NCBI GenBank assembly: GCA_019096155.1
Contig: JAHCVI010000003.1
Coordinates: forward strand, 3,286,001 to 3,350,000
Length of the DNA: 64,000 nucleotides
Source of the DNA: Staphylotrichum longicolle
Lineage: Eukaryota > Ascomycota > Sordariomycetes > Sordariales > Chaetomiaceae
Direction of reading: 5' to 3'
In this document: in pieces, positions 21,980 through 32,600 of the stretch
How positions within the stretch are numbered: the stretch's first letter is position 1
How the letters are laid out: the number at the start of each line of letters is the position of its first letter
The notes under the pieces: model-generated
Database searches by the model: none
What the model was told of the DNA's origin: nothing
What the model saw: only the letters and a program-made list of their open reading frames with translations
Program-made: the position numbers and the translations under genes

Positions 21980-23820
21980 TGTGGCTGGTGGTGGTGGTGG
22001 TGGTGGGGGTGGAGGGGTGGTTGAGGGGAGGGGGGCGGCGGCGTCGTTGTGAAGTGTGCGTGCTTGAACTAGTGGTTGTGTGTGCGCGCACGTGTGTGGG
22101 ATTTTTTCTTCTTGTTTGGGCTTTTTCTCCCCCTCTTGGTTCGTGGAAGGGAGGCGCTGCATGGGTTGGCTTTGTTTTTTTTTTTTTTGGCATGGTACGG
22201 CTGCATTGGGCGGTGTTCTTGTGTGCATTTACCGGTCTCTCTTATCTACTCTGTTGTTGTGTGTTAGTAATGGTCTGGGAAATGGGTATGGTGGGTTTGG
22301 TATACGATAGGAGCGAGCATGTCGAGAGGACGTGTCAGCAGTGTTGGATAAGGGTCGCGATGGTTGAGGATCCCAGGTGCTGGGTCCCTTAGTATACCAC
22401 GGCATGCAGAGAGCACATGCGGCAGTGAAGAAGAGTCAATATAAGTGATGGTGTTTTGATGACGAAAAGTGCAGTTTTGGGGCTGTAAACTCTCTGCAGG
22501 TGTATTTGAGAGTTAAGGTATGTTAACAAGGTGAGACCACCAAATAGCACTCGACAAGAGCAAGATCTCAAGCCTCAGACGTCCCTGCCTTGATTCCCAC
22601 GCCTGCCCGCGCCATCAAGGTCGTCGGGAAGGTACCTCCCCTTATTACCTCTAAGATACCATTACCTGACCTCGTGCTGGCATCACCCATATTCTTGAAT
22701 CAACCTAGGTGACTTAACTGGGGTATTTGCATTAGGCAAGTGAAAGTGGCACGCGACACCACGCTGCAGCAAGCTTTCAGTTAAGGTGTTCAAGACGACC
22801 GGCTGACATTCAGTTATGATTGGATGCAGGGAGGTCGCAGCAGCGGTCAGGGGCTAGACCACAATCGACCGTGTATCTTTGACAGGTACATACCTACCTA
22901 CATGCAGCCTACTGGAATACATCCCTGCTGCATACCCAGCCAGTCTGAGATAATAGACCAGAGAAAGGTTAAGGTGCATTGAAACGGTCAATTTCGCAAG
23001 TCTGAGGACAGAAGATGCTGCCCACATTGGTGAAGGTGAGTGATTGTCCCAACCTAGGTATAGTAGTTTCAGGTTACAGTACCTACTGTACCTAAGGTAT
23101 GTAAGTCAAGGTTGCTACCTGGGGGGCACCCGACACGCAACTCGGCAGTTTTTATCCACCGATCAAGGTGTATCCGGTCGACGGGCCATTTTACCCTTGG
23201 GTCTCCGTGAACAAGGCTTCTTCAAGTTTGTGGTTGGTTGATCTGTGACGATTCTCACCTACGTGTCTCCATCTCATCTCATTCTGACTACCTACACAAA
23301 AGGACAGATTATTTGTAGGCCCTGCTGGTAACCCATTTTGTTGGCTGTCGAAGGCGAACAAGATGTTGCTGCCTAGCAAATCATGGGCTGCCGTGCAGCT
23401 GCACCACGCGGCTGGCTGTGCTCCGATTGGATCTCCAGCCAACACTCTCTCAGTTGGTGTACGGGTGTGAGAGAGAGTCACTGGGCTCGGCGCCCAAAGC
23501 CGGGGGGTCGGTAGCCTGGCGGCGCAGTCTGTGAGACCTCAGCTCAACCCCTCATGAACAGGACACAGCCTTGGGCATGAGTCCGACGTTGCCTTGGACC
23601 CGCATAAAACAGACCGGGCCTTGGTCGGTCCTAGCTCTCTAGCCCTCGAGCTCACGATCCTTCCGTTCCGGCGGCTTGTGTTTGTTTTCATTTTCAAGTC
23701 GCCATCTCGACAAACTTGAGCTGCGCTCTGTTGGGGACTCGAGACGGTGCCGTAATCCCAACCCAAGCACAACAAGGTCGAAGTTTGGCCGCTTTGGCTT
23801 TCAGTTTAACAAACCCGATC
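21980..23820. other. Intergenic, 1.8 kb
   Basis: The 3' flank of the channel gene with a T14 run at 22175-22188, then a more AT-rich stretch (22380-23110) with several CCTAGGT or CCTAAGGTA palindromes, then the promoter and leader of the next gene. No gene or RNA is recognised. Confidence 0.45.
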
Positions 23821-26351
23821 ATGAGCACCACGACCGGCACCATGCCGTCGTTGTTCCCGTTCGGCCTCTCGGCCGAGCGAAGCAACCTCAGCCCCTCGAC
23901 CGCGAATGCCATCGACAGCCATTTGATGGAGATTGCCTCGCTGAGAGACGCCACACCAGGCGACAACCAAGGCAACGTGCTCGCTGTCGTGACCTTTCCG
24001 AAGGACAAGCCGGCCCGCGCTTGCGATGACAAAATCTGGGAGAATGTTGAGCTTCGCATGAGCTACGAGAAGCTCATGGGACTCGGATCCAAGAAGATAC
24101 AGCAAATGTTCAGTCCCAGGGCTCAAGCACGCTTCCGTCGACGCCACGGTTTCGAGCAACAGTTGCCTCCCGGCATTGAATATGTCCTCGACTTCACGCC
24201 CCCCTCAGAAGGTCCCGAGCTTGCCGATCTTACCGCGGCGCTCTGGTTGCCCCGGGTCGTCAAGATCTGGTTTCTGGCCGGACAGTACCTCCCCGACCCT
24301 GTTCTTGAACAGGGCCTCGGCCTCGCATCACGCCCCCTGGCCGACAAGGCCGTTGGCGCAATTCTGGCACTCGGCCACGACGATATCTGCAAAGGTCTAG
24401 GATGTAAGTTCTCCATCACATGAGAGAGGCGTTGTCATTTTTCAGCTGACCGCTCCTCTCTAGGCCTCACAGACTACGCCGAGTGGCAGACCAAGGAGGA
24501 CCTGCCTGGCATTGTCGAGGATAGTCCAGACGCCAACAGCCATATTCCCTCATGGCGCAAGGTTGAGGACTACTGCCCCATCCGCCATCGTGTTGCCATT
24601 GTTCGCGTGCTCAAGGCCATCAACGGCAACGGCCTTCTCTTGAACTCGGCCGTGCGGCTGTGGACTGTCGCCCAAGTTGCCATCTCTTTAGACGTGCCGC
24701 AGGTTGTCGTAAGTCTTTCAATCTTCTCGTTTGGCACCGTGGACGATTCGTTGACACAACTCAGGTCGACCCCGTTACCCAGTGGCTTGTTGCGCCACCG
24801 AACACAAAGTTCATCGAGATCTGCCCAGAGAAGGCCTTCCAGCTGGCCTACGCTCTCAAGATCCCGAGTGTGTTGATCGCCGCCTTCAGGATCCTCGTCA
24901 ACGAGCTGGCCATCGACTACGCCTCATCCAACCCCGTGCCGAGCCGACCGCAGTTGACGTGGGCCCAGCGTCGCCGCGATGATTACGGCGACTACCCATC
25001 CGACCCGGTCGAGTACGCCGCCCGCGCGTTTGCAGAGCGCATCGGCGGAAAGCTCAAGCTGCTCCAGTCTGACGACGTCTTCGACCGCCTCCCACTCCCC
25101 ATCCGAGAGTGGGACAAGCTGAAACACTACGGCACTCTCATCGCCGCCCTCCCGCCGGGCGGGCCCCTCCAGAAGGCACACGAGGCGCTCACCAGCGCCC
25201 TCCTCTCCGCCTTCCGCCAATGGGTCGACAACGCCCTCCACCCGGCGTCCTTCTCGGCCCGTTTTGGCCAGCGCCTCAACCCGCTCCTCGAAGCCCAGCG
25301 CAGCCACTACATCCCCGCCGCCACCCGGCAACCCGTCCTGAACCTCTACAGCCGCCTCAACCCGGCCCAAAAGGCCCTCACCCCGTTCTTCTGGGACCAC
25401 CTCGGCTGGCCGGAGCCGTGCTCCGATTTCTGCGCCGCCCTCAACCACCCCAAGCCCCACTGCGCCGAGGCCTTCAACCGCGCCCTCGAGCGCGCCGCCG
25501 ACGAAAACCCCCTCCTCGCGGGCTCCCTCCACGCGGCCTTTTGGGGCGGCCCCCTCGATCCCACCACTACTACCACCATTACCACTGCCACCACCACCAG
25601 CACACCCACCATCACCACCCCGGGCTCGCCGCGCGTGCGCTTCGACCCGGTCGCCTTCCACGCGCAGCTGTGCGCCGCGGTGCGGGCGCTCTGCGCGAGC
25701 GTGGCGCCCGCCGCCCGCCCGGACGCCGAGAGCGGCATCCCCTTCTTCCTGTCGGACCACCTCCTGCTGAGCCTCGACGAGGCGACCGAGCTCGCGTACC
25801 TGCCCATCTGGGCCGACGGGCTGGACGACGGGTCCGGCGGCGTGTTCCAGGAGGCGATCCCCGCGGCGGAGATGGGGCCGTCGGAGCCCGGGCCGGGGTA
25901 TCATACGGGGTTTACCACGGCGGGGACGGAGGCGGGGACGGAGACGGAAGGAGGCGGCAATGCGGCTACGACGGCGGGTTCCGTGTCCGATCTGGGCGTG
26001 GGCGTCTTGTCGCTGGGGAGCACCGTGACGAGCGGGACGGGGATGGGAACGCGGACCGCGGGGAGGAGCGTGCAGGTGCAGGAGAGCGGGGCGAGTAGCA
26101 GCAGCGTTTCCGGGGCGCCGACGCCGTCGGAGGGGTTTACGGCGGATGGGGAGGAGGAGGGAGGATATGCGGATGCGAGGTTTGCGCAACCGGCCGGGCA
26201 TCAGGCGCAGGGCGTGGCGATCGAGACATATGTGGACGAGGCGGAGGAGGGGGCGGGGTGTGACTCGTACGACGAGATGGATTTTGGGTCGGATGATGGA
26301 AGCTCGACGCTGGATGGGTTTGAGGAGATTGATGGGGAGGAGGCGAGATGA
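23821..26351 (+). CDS. Conserved-looking fungal protein of unknown function, 804 residues
   Basis: Exons 23821..24403, 24464..24708 and 24765..26351 have clean gtaagt donors and tag/cag acceptors. I chose MSTTTGTMPSLFPFGLS as start; an in-frame ATG 35 codons upstream (23716) is possible. Residues 1 to about 540 are a well-composed globular region with no cysteine pattern, membrane helix or enzyme motif I recognise; it contains WENVELRMSYEKLMGLGSKK and PEKAFQLAYALKIPSVLIAA. A Thr-rich linker follows (about 541-560), then a second folded part (FDPVAFHAQLCAAVRALCAS, LLLSLDEATELAYLP). The last 150 residues are Gly/Ser/Thr/Glu-rich and acidic. No function is proposed. It converges with TAP42 over a 288-bp gap. 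Confidence 0.85.
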
Positions 26352-26639
26352 TGGCTGGATTGTGTTGGGCTACTCTTGGGGATCTGGTAAGGACCGGGAC
26401 AGCGGTTGGGCGTTTGGCATGCTGATTTGATGATCAGCGGACCTGTATTCAAGGCGTTCTGTTGTCTTCCTACCTTTCGCTGTCGAGTATTAGTGTCGGT
26501 TTTACACCAGACCAGGGTGTTCAGATGTAGGAATCAAACAAGAAACAAAGTGATAAAACAGAATAGTCTGATCACGTTTGGTATCTACCCATCACGAAGG
26601 AGCACACATCACACCACGTCCGCAGCGCTGCCACCAACA

Positions 26640-27773
26640 CTACCCCCTATTCAGCGTATTCCCACTCCCCTTGGGATTCGCCTCAACAAACTCATCCCAC
26701 TCCCTCGCCTTCATGGTCTCGGCGTCCGCCTTTTCGTAATCATCCTCGTCCGGCTCCGGGCGATGCCAGCTCGCCTCGCCGCCGCCCTCGATGATGCCGC
26801 CCCGCGCCGCCTCCTCCTCCAGGTACTCGTCGATCGTCATGGTCGGCAGGTTGTGGCCCGGCCGGAACACGCCCTTGGCCAGCTCCTGCCGGTTGCTCAG
26901 CAGCGTGAACGGCTGCAGCGGCTTCCCCTGCTTCGACAGCAGCGGCCCGCCGGGGTTCTGCAGGGACCGCAGCGGCGCGTCGAGCCGCTCGCTGTAGCTG
27001 TTGTCGCCTAGCCCGCCGGCCGTGTACCGCTGGCGGCGACGCGCGTCTTCCTCCTCTTGTGGGTTGGGGCCGCCGCGCGGTGGCGGGTTGGCCGGGGCTA
27101 GGGCGAGGATCTCGCACTCCCGGTTGAGGCTGTCGAGGGCCTGGAAGGCCATGTGGGTGCTGTAGTTGAGGTGGGCGAGATGGACTTCGCGGACGGCGTC
27201 CTCGTCGCCGCCGGTGGTGCCGCCGCGCGCGGCATCCTCGGTGCCATAGGTTGGTTGGCGGCGGAGGAATTCGAGCTTGGAGCGGAGCTCTTTCTCGGCC
27301 TTGAAGTTGTTGATTTTGGCGTCGCGGCGGGCGGCCGGGTCGGAAGTAGAGACGGTGCTGAAGGTGGTGGGCGCGTCGGTGTACTGCTCGAGGAGCTTCT
27401 TGTAGTTGGGGGAGAGGAGATCGTAGCTGTCGAGGAGGTGGAGGTAGCGCTCGTAAGCGTCGCGGGCGGCGGAGAGAATGCGCTTGCGCTCTTGGGGTGA
27501 GGAGGAGGGGAGTCGTTGGGTGAGCTCGGCGAGGTGGAAGTTCGTGAGGAGAAAAGGGAGGTCTGTAGTCGAAAGATCCTCGAGAGATTCGTTGGGACTG
27601 AAGATGGAGAGGGCGCTAATCAAACTGAGACAGTCTTGGTAGAGCTTTACTGCCGATGACACAGTGTCGCGGTATTCTGACGAGTTGGGGGCGAACGGCG
27701 AGCTCTCAAGGGTGATGCGCTTGGCTTCGGCGTCGGCAAAGACGTCCCTGAGTGAGCGGGGGTCGTCGTCCAT
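26640..27773 (-). CDS. tap42: TAP42/alpha4-family PP2A-associated regulator
   Basis: Single exon, 377 residues, starting MDDDPRSLRDVFADAEAKR. The upstream in-frame ATG at 27887 adds a non-conserved leader and was not used. The N-terminal half is the helical TAP42/IGBP1 repeat region (LTTNFHLAEL and AARDAYERYLHLLDSYDLLS type segments). The C-terminal part has the family signatures KPLQPFTLLSNRQELAKGVF and LPTMTIDEYLEEE, ending in an acidic tail. In yeast Tap42 binds PP2A-type catalytic subunits under TORC1 control and so links nutrients to GATA factors. It is transcribed divergently from the PLP-synthesis gene at 28197. The promoter carries a tandem GATA site and a 13-bp inverted repeat. Intact. 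Confidence 0.95.
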   Translation of the reverse strand: MDDDPRSLRDVFADAEAKRITLESSPFAPNSSEYRDTVSSAVKLYQDCLSLISALSIFSPNESLEDLSTTDLPFLLTNFHLAELTQRLPSSSPQERKRILSAARDAYERYLHLLDSYDLLSPNYKKLLEQYTDAPTTFSTVSTSDPAARRDAKINNFKAEKELRSKLEFLRRQPTYGTEDAARGGTTGGDEDAVREVHLAHLNYSTHMAFQALDSLNRECEILALAPANPPPRGGPNPQEEEDARRRQRYTAGGLGDNSYSERLDAPLRSLQNPGGPLLSKQGKPLQPFTLLSNRQELAKGVFRPGHNLPTMTIDEYLEEEAARGGIIEGGGEASWHRPEPDEDDYEKADAETMKAREWDEFVEANPKGSGNTLNRG

Positions 27774-27897
27774 GGCGAGTAAAACAAAACTAGTAATGAG
27801 AGGTTCAGGTTGCGGAAATGTGTTTTGGGGTGTTTTTTGATACTTAGTTATGGTCAAACTGGAGCTGCTGAGGCTGCCCTTCACCACAGTAGCAAGA

Positions 27898-27910
27898 GCT
27901 TATCTTATCG
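27898..27910. promoter_or_regulatory. Tandem GATA-factor site candidate
   Basis: TTATCTTATC contains two GATA complements six bases apart. The identical 13-mer occurs at 45277-45289 in another divergent promoter. Confidence 0.45.
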
Positions 27911-27928
27911 CTAGTCTACTTGATGGCG

Positions 27929-27992
27929 GGGCAAAGCTGGGTTATTTTCGTCTTGTCAATACGCTCCGGCGGGGCGATTCCCAGCTTTGCCC
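27929..27992. repeat. 13-bp perfect inverted repeat with 38-bp spacer
   Basis: Arms at 27929-27941 and 27980-27992 are exact reverse complements. They lie centrally in the TAP42/PNPO divergent promoter. Confidence 0.9.
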
Positions 27993-28196
27993 AATGATTC
28001 ATTGGTCGTTGCCCGTTGCCCGATGACGGGGTTGGGGTCTGTTTGGCCCTGCGTCACGTCACCTCATGCCAGTCATATGAGGCTCGGGTCGTCTGAAGTG
28101 GCTTCGGCGTCCTGACTGTCCATGAGGATCCGCGCCCGCTGTTTGCTCTTACAACCTGCACTGGTCCGAGCATCACCGTCTCTCAGTTACAGCAGA

Positions 28197-29059
28197 ATGT
28201 CGCTTCACCCGTGCCAGGACGGCGCAAAGCTGATTTGTTAGTGCATCTCCAAAATCATAATTTATTCTCTTTAGCTTCAGTCTTGCTCACACACACCAGT
28301 TGCCCCTGCGGGCTCATCTCAGAGCCTTGAGATCCCGACCGGGCCCAGCCAGGCAGCCCAGTTTCTCAAAACTGAGCATCTCGGCGGCCTGAAGCGGAGC
28401 GACCTGGACCCAGAAAACCCCATTGCTCAATTTCATACCTGGTTCCGCGAGGCATCCGAGCCCGGGTCAGGCGTGGCTCACCCAGAGACGTGCACCTTGT
28501 CCACAGCGGAGTTGCCGTCGGGCCGCGTCTCGGCGCGCATCGTGTACATGAAGGAGCTGGACCCCAAGGGGTTCGTCATCTACAGCAACTTTGGCACCAG
28601 CGGCAAGGCGAAGGACCTGTTTGGATCCAAGGACGGTTCGAGCACGGGGAATCCGTGGGCGTCATTGGTGTTCTGGTGGGAGTCGATGGAGAGGCAGATC
28701 CGCGTCGAGGGCAAGGCCGAGCGGATCGCCGCTGCCGAGAGCCAGGCGTACTTCGACACGCGTGTGAGGGAAGCCGGATCGGGGCGTGTCGAGCCGACAA
28801 AGTGCCGTGCTGAAGCCTGATCCCGCAGTGGAGGGCGACGACGGCCGAGCGACGCTGGAGAACTGGGTCAACGAGACCAAGGCCAATTCGAGGGCGTCGA
28901 GGACATCCCGGTGCCCGATTTCTGGGCGGCCTGAGGATTGTGCCAGAGCGGTTCGAATTTTGGCAGGGGCGACAGAACCGGTTGCATGACAGGTTTGTGT
29001 ATGACCGTGTCAGGGAAGACGGCGGCGAGAAGTGGACGTTGGAGAGGTGGAGTCCTTGA
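28197..29059 (+). CDS. pdx3: Pyridoxamine 5'-phosphate oxidase; four single-base frame breaks
   Basis: Exon 1 is 28197..28236 and exon 2 is 28300..29059; the 63-nt intron has donor gttagt and acceptor caccag. The enzyme is FMN-dependent and makes pyridoxal phosphate. Family sequence is plain: IAQFHTWFREA, the substrate/FMN segment SARIVYMKELDPKGFVIYSN, LVFWWESMERQIRVEGKAER, then GSRIGA and SRQSAVL (usual SRIGAWASRQS), VEDIPVPDFW, LRIVPERFEFWQG and the C-terminal RLHDRF...WTLERWSP. These lie in successive frames. One extra base is needed near each of 28770, 28787, 28886 and 28926. With those four bases the total is 804 nt, encoding 267 residues, the normal length. No missense decay is seen, so sequence error is more likely than pseudogenisation. 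Confidence 0.9.
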
Positions 29060-29648
29060 GGCGCTTCACCAAAAAGCGCTCAAGACTTACCCCTGAATTA
29101 AGAAAACGAATCCGGGACCAGACTCTTGCCGACCCTGGGACTGCGACTCGACTGTCTTCAGCATTGCGAGCCGGCGACCGCGAGTAGTTTAACTTGTTAT
29201 CTATCTACCAATATTCCATCCGCTCCTCCCTCTCCTTCCCCAAATATCTCTACACCCCGGCCGCAACAAGAACGGAACAAAGACCTCGAGGATATTTCCC
29301 CCATAATCTTTGGTCTAGTCTTTGACAGAGCCTCGCCAAAGTTCCTAGGCAGGTAAGGTAGGTAGGTGCCTTGATATTTTTTCACTCATCCACCTATCAG
29401 AAGCTGAAGTTTCCTCGCATTCTAGTTGCTGGGAAACTGCAGCCGGCTCTGACAAACTCAACCTTCAAACTTAGTCCTCTAGCACAAGCTCTAGGATATT
29501 TGACTTGACTTCCTCCCTCTTCTCTCGCGGCAATCGCAAACAAAACCCTCTCCGACCAAACGCCCCAAAGACAATTCCACCACAACTAAACTGGTCTGCT
29601 TTTCTTGCACCATTCCCGGCTTTTACATACCATTCCACATCACGCGCA
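29060..29648. other. Intergenic, promoter region of DCL1
   Basis: A 589-bp gap between two genes on the same strand. It is AT-richer than its flanks and includes a ggtaaggtaggtaggt stretch near 29350. No gene is seen. Confidence 0.45.
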
Positions 29649-32600
29649 ATGGACGTGGAGATGAAGGAGCCACCGTCGGCACTGCCGTCGCTGCGGACTG
29701 AAATAATCGAAGATGACCTAATGGACCTTGACGAACCGCCCATGAACGGTTCATCGGGAAATCACGCTGTCTCTCTGGGCAGCGATGATGATTTAGCCAA
29801 CGCCGACGACACCGACAAAGAGGACGACGGTACCAAGATATGGGTTGTCAACCCTGCCCCCAAGCCGCGGAAGATCTCGGAGAGGAAGCGAGCTGACAAT
29901 GCCGCATTCGATGTTTGGGTTGAGGAAAACCAGGAAGATCTCTCTAAGCGCCTGGACAGATTCATTGTCGATGACGCGGCAAGTCTTTCCAGTCGCTGAT
30001 CAGGACTTTGAGAACAAGCGCATCATCGCGAGTCCCCGCGACTACCAGCTCGAACTCTTTGAGCGAGCCAAGACACAAAACACCATTGCCGTGCTCGATA
30101 CAGGTGAGACGCTGTCCTGGCTTCAATTGGTGGCAAGCCCGACCTGATTGACACTTCCCACAGGCTCCGGCAAGACTCTCATCGCTGCCCTGCTCTTGCG
30201 GTGGACCATCCAAAATGAGCTGGAGGACCGGTCTAAGGGACTGCCCAAGCGCATCTCCTTCTTCCTCGTCGACAAGGTCGCGCTCGTGTTCCAGCAGCAT
30301 GCCGTACTGGCCTGCAACTTGGATTACCCCGTCGAGAAGTTCTGCGGTGACATGGTAGAGGATGTATCCCTTGGCAAGGACTTTTGGCAGAAGATCTTCG
30401 ATGAGAACATGGCCATTGTCTGCACCGCCGAGATCCTCTACCAGTGCCTCACTCATTCTTACATTCGAATGGACCAGATCAATCTACTGGTCTTTGATGA
30501 AGCCCACCACACCAAAAAGAACCATCCTTATGCTCGTATCATCAAATATTTCTACGCCGAGGTCGAGGATGGAAAGAAGAGGCCGCGCATCCTGGGGATG
30601 ACCGCGTCCCCGGTCGATGCCCAGATTGACCCAAAGATTGCCGCGGCCGAGCTCGAGGGCCTTCTTCACAGCCAGATTGCCACGGTCAACCCAGCGGCTC
30701 TGCAGCACGCCTCATCCAAGCTGAAGTGCGAAGTCGTGGTTGAGTATGACAGGAGACGGTCAGACTGGGAGACAGAGCTCAACCTCGGTCTGAAGGAGCT
30801 GGTGGGTGGCCACAGCGTTTTTAGGAAACCGTTCGCCTTCACTGCTACTGCGGCTGCTGAGCTAGGTCCCTGGTGTGCCGATCGCTACTGGCAGCTTTTC
30901 TTCCAGGGAGATGACGTGGTGAGGCTTGAATCCAGAACCGAGAGAGAGCTTCTCCGCGTGTCTGCGTACAGCCAGGGCATAGGTGAGCAAATCGACAAGG
31001 TGCGGGAAGCGCGCCAGCTGGTGCGCCAGCACAACTTTGTGCGCCCGAGCCTCGACCCAGAGATTCTGTCATCCAAGGTCATTCTGCTTTTCAGGGTGCT
31101 TCGAGACCAGTTCAGTAGCGTTGACCACAACCGGCGCTGCATCGTCTTTGTCAGGCAACGCAACACAGCAACGCTGTTGGCCGACCTCCTGCAACAACCA
31201 GAGATGAAGATCCCTGGCCTCGAGCCTGGCGTATTGGTATGACTCTTGCCCCTAGCCACCTCAACCACTGATGCTGACACAGGACAGGTCGGGGGCGGCC
31301 GTCCCGAGGCGAGCTGGGACAACCAGAAGGTGACCTACCGTGAGCAGGTCCTGACCATTATCAAGTTCAAGAAGAGCGAGCTGAACTGCATCTTTGCCAC
31401 TTCTGTTGCTGAGGAGGGGCTCGACATCCCCGACTGCAACGTCATCATAAGATACGATCTCAACAACACCTTGATCCAGTACATCCAGTCCCGTGGAAGG
31501 GCGCGTCAGCAAAACTCAACCTTCATTCACATGGCCGAAAAAGGGAATCTGGAGCATGCCAGGAAGTTGATCCAGAACAAGCACAACGAAGACGCCCTCC
31601 GCAAGTTTTGCGAGGCTCTGCCCGAGGACAGGAAGTTGACTGGGAACAACTTTAACATGGATTATTTCCTGCGCAAAGAGAAAGGACAACCGCAGTACAC
31701 GGTCCCGGAGACCGGGGCCAGGATCAACTACAAGCAGAGCCTGATATGCCTGGCCGCTTTTGTGGCATCGCTGCCGCACCCGCCCGAAGTCAATCTCACA
31801 GCCGACTACGTCGTGCTTCCGGTCCCTGGTGGATTCCAGTGCGAGGTGATGCTGCCGGACTCATCTCCCATCAAGAGCGCTACCGGAAAGATTCACGCCA
31901 GCAAGGCCGTTGCCAAGTGTTCTGCAGCCTTTGAGATGTGTCTCCAGCTGATCAAGGGCAAATACCTCGACGAACATCTGCGGCCCATCTTCACAAAGCA
32001 GCTCCCAGCCATGCGCAACGCAAGACTTGCCGTCAGCTCCAAGAAACGCGAGCAGTACAAAATGCGGATCAAACCTGAGATCTGGTCGACCCTTGGCGAG
32101 CCCACAGAGCTCTATGTCTTTGCCTTGACCCTGGCGGAGCCGACCGCAGTTGGCCGGCCGTCCTCTCCGCTTCTTCTGTTGACTCGACAGCCGATGCCAC
32201 GAGTTGCCTCTTTCCCGCTCTATTTTGGCACGAACCGCTCGTCGGCAGTCAATTGCATTCCAGTTACCGGCTGTGTCAATGTTGACGGTACCCACGTCCA
32301 GGGGCTCGTCGCCTTTACCTTGACGGTCTTCAAGGATGTCTTCAGCAAGGAGTATGAGGCCACAGCAGCCCAGCTTCCGTATTTCCTGGCTCCGGCAACG
32401 GTGAACCATGCCTTTGACTTCTCATCAGTCACTGACCCGAGCAGCATCGTCGACTGGGTCACCGTCATGTTTGTCCGGGACAACGAACGCATCGCCTATA
32501 CATTCAACGAGCCGGACGACTTCTTCAAGGACAAATATGTCGCTGACCCATACGATGGCTCGCGGAAGTTCTTCATCCGCGGCCGTCGCCACGACATGAA

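Larger units (their letters stand above)
27774..28196. promoter_or_regulatory. Divergent promoter, TAP42 / PNPO
   Basis: A 423-bp region between two divergent starts. It holds a tandem GATA-type site (GCTTATCTTATCG, 27898-27910) and a perfect 13-bp inverted repeat, GGGCAAAGCTGGG / CCCAGCTTTGCCC, at 27929-27941 and 27980-27992. Confidence 0.6.
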
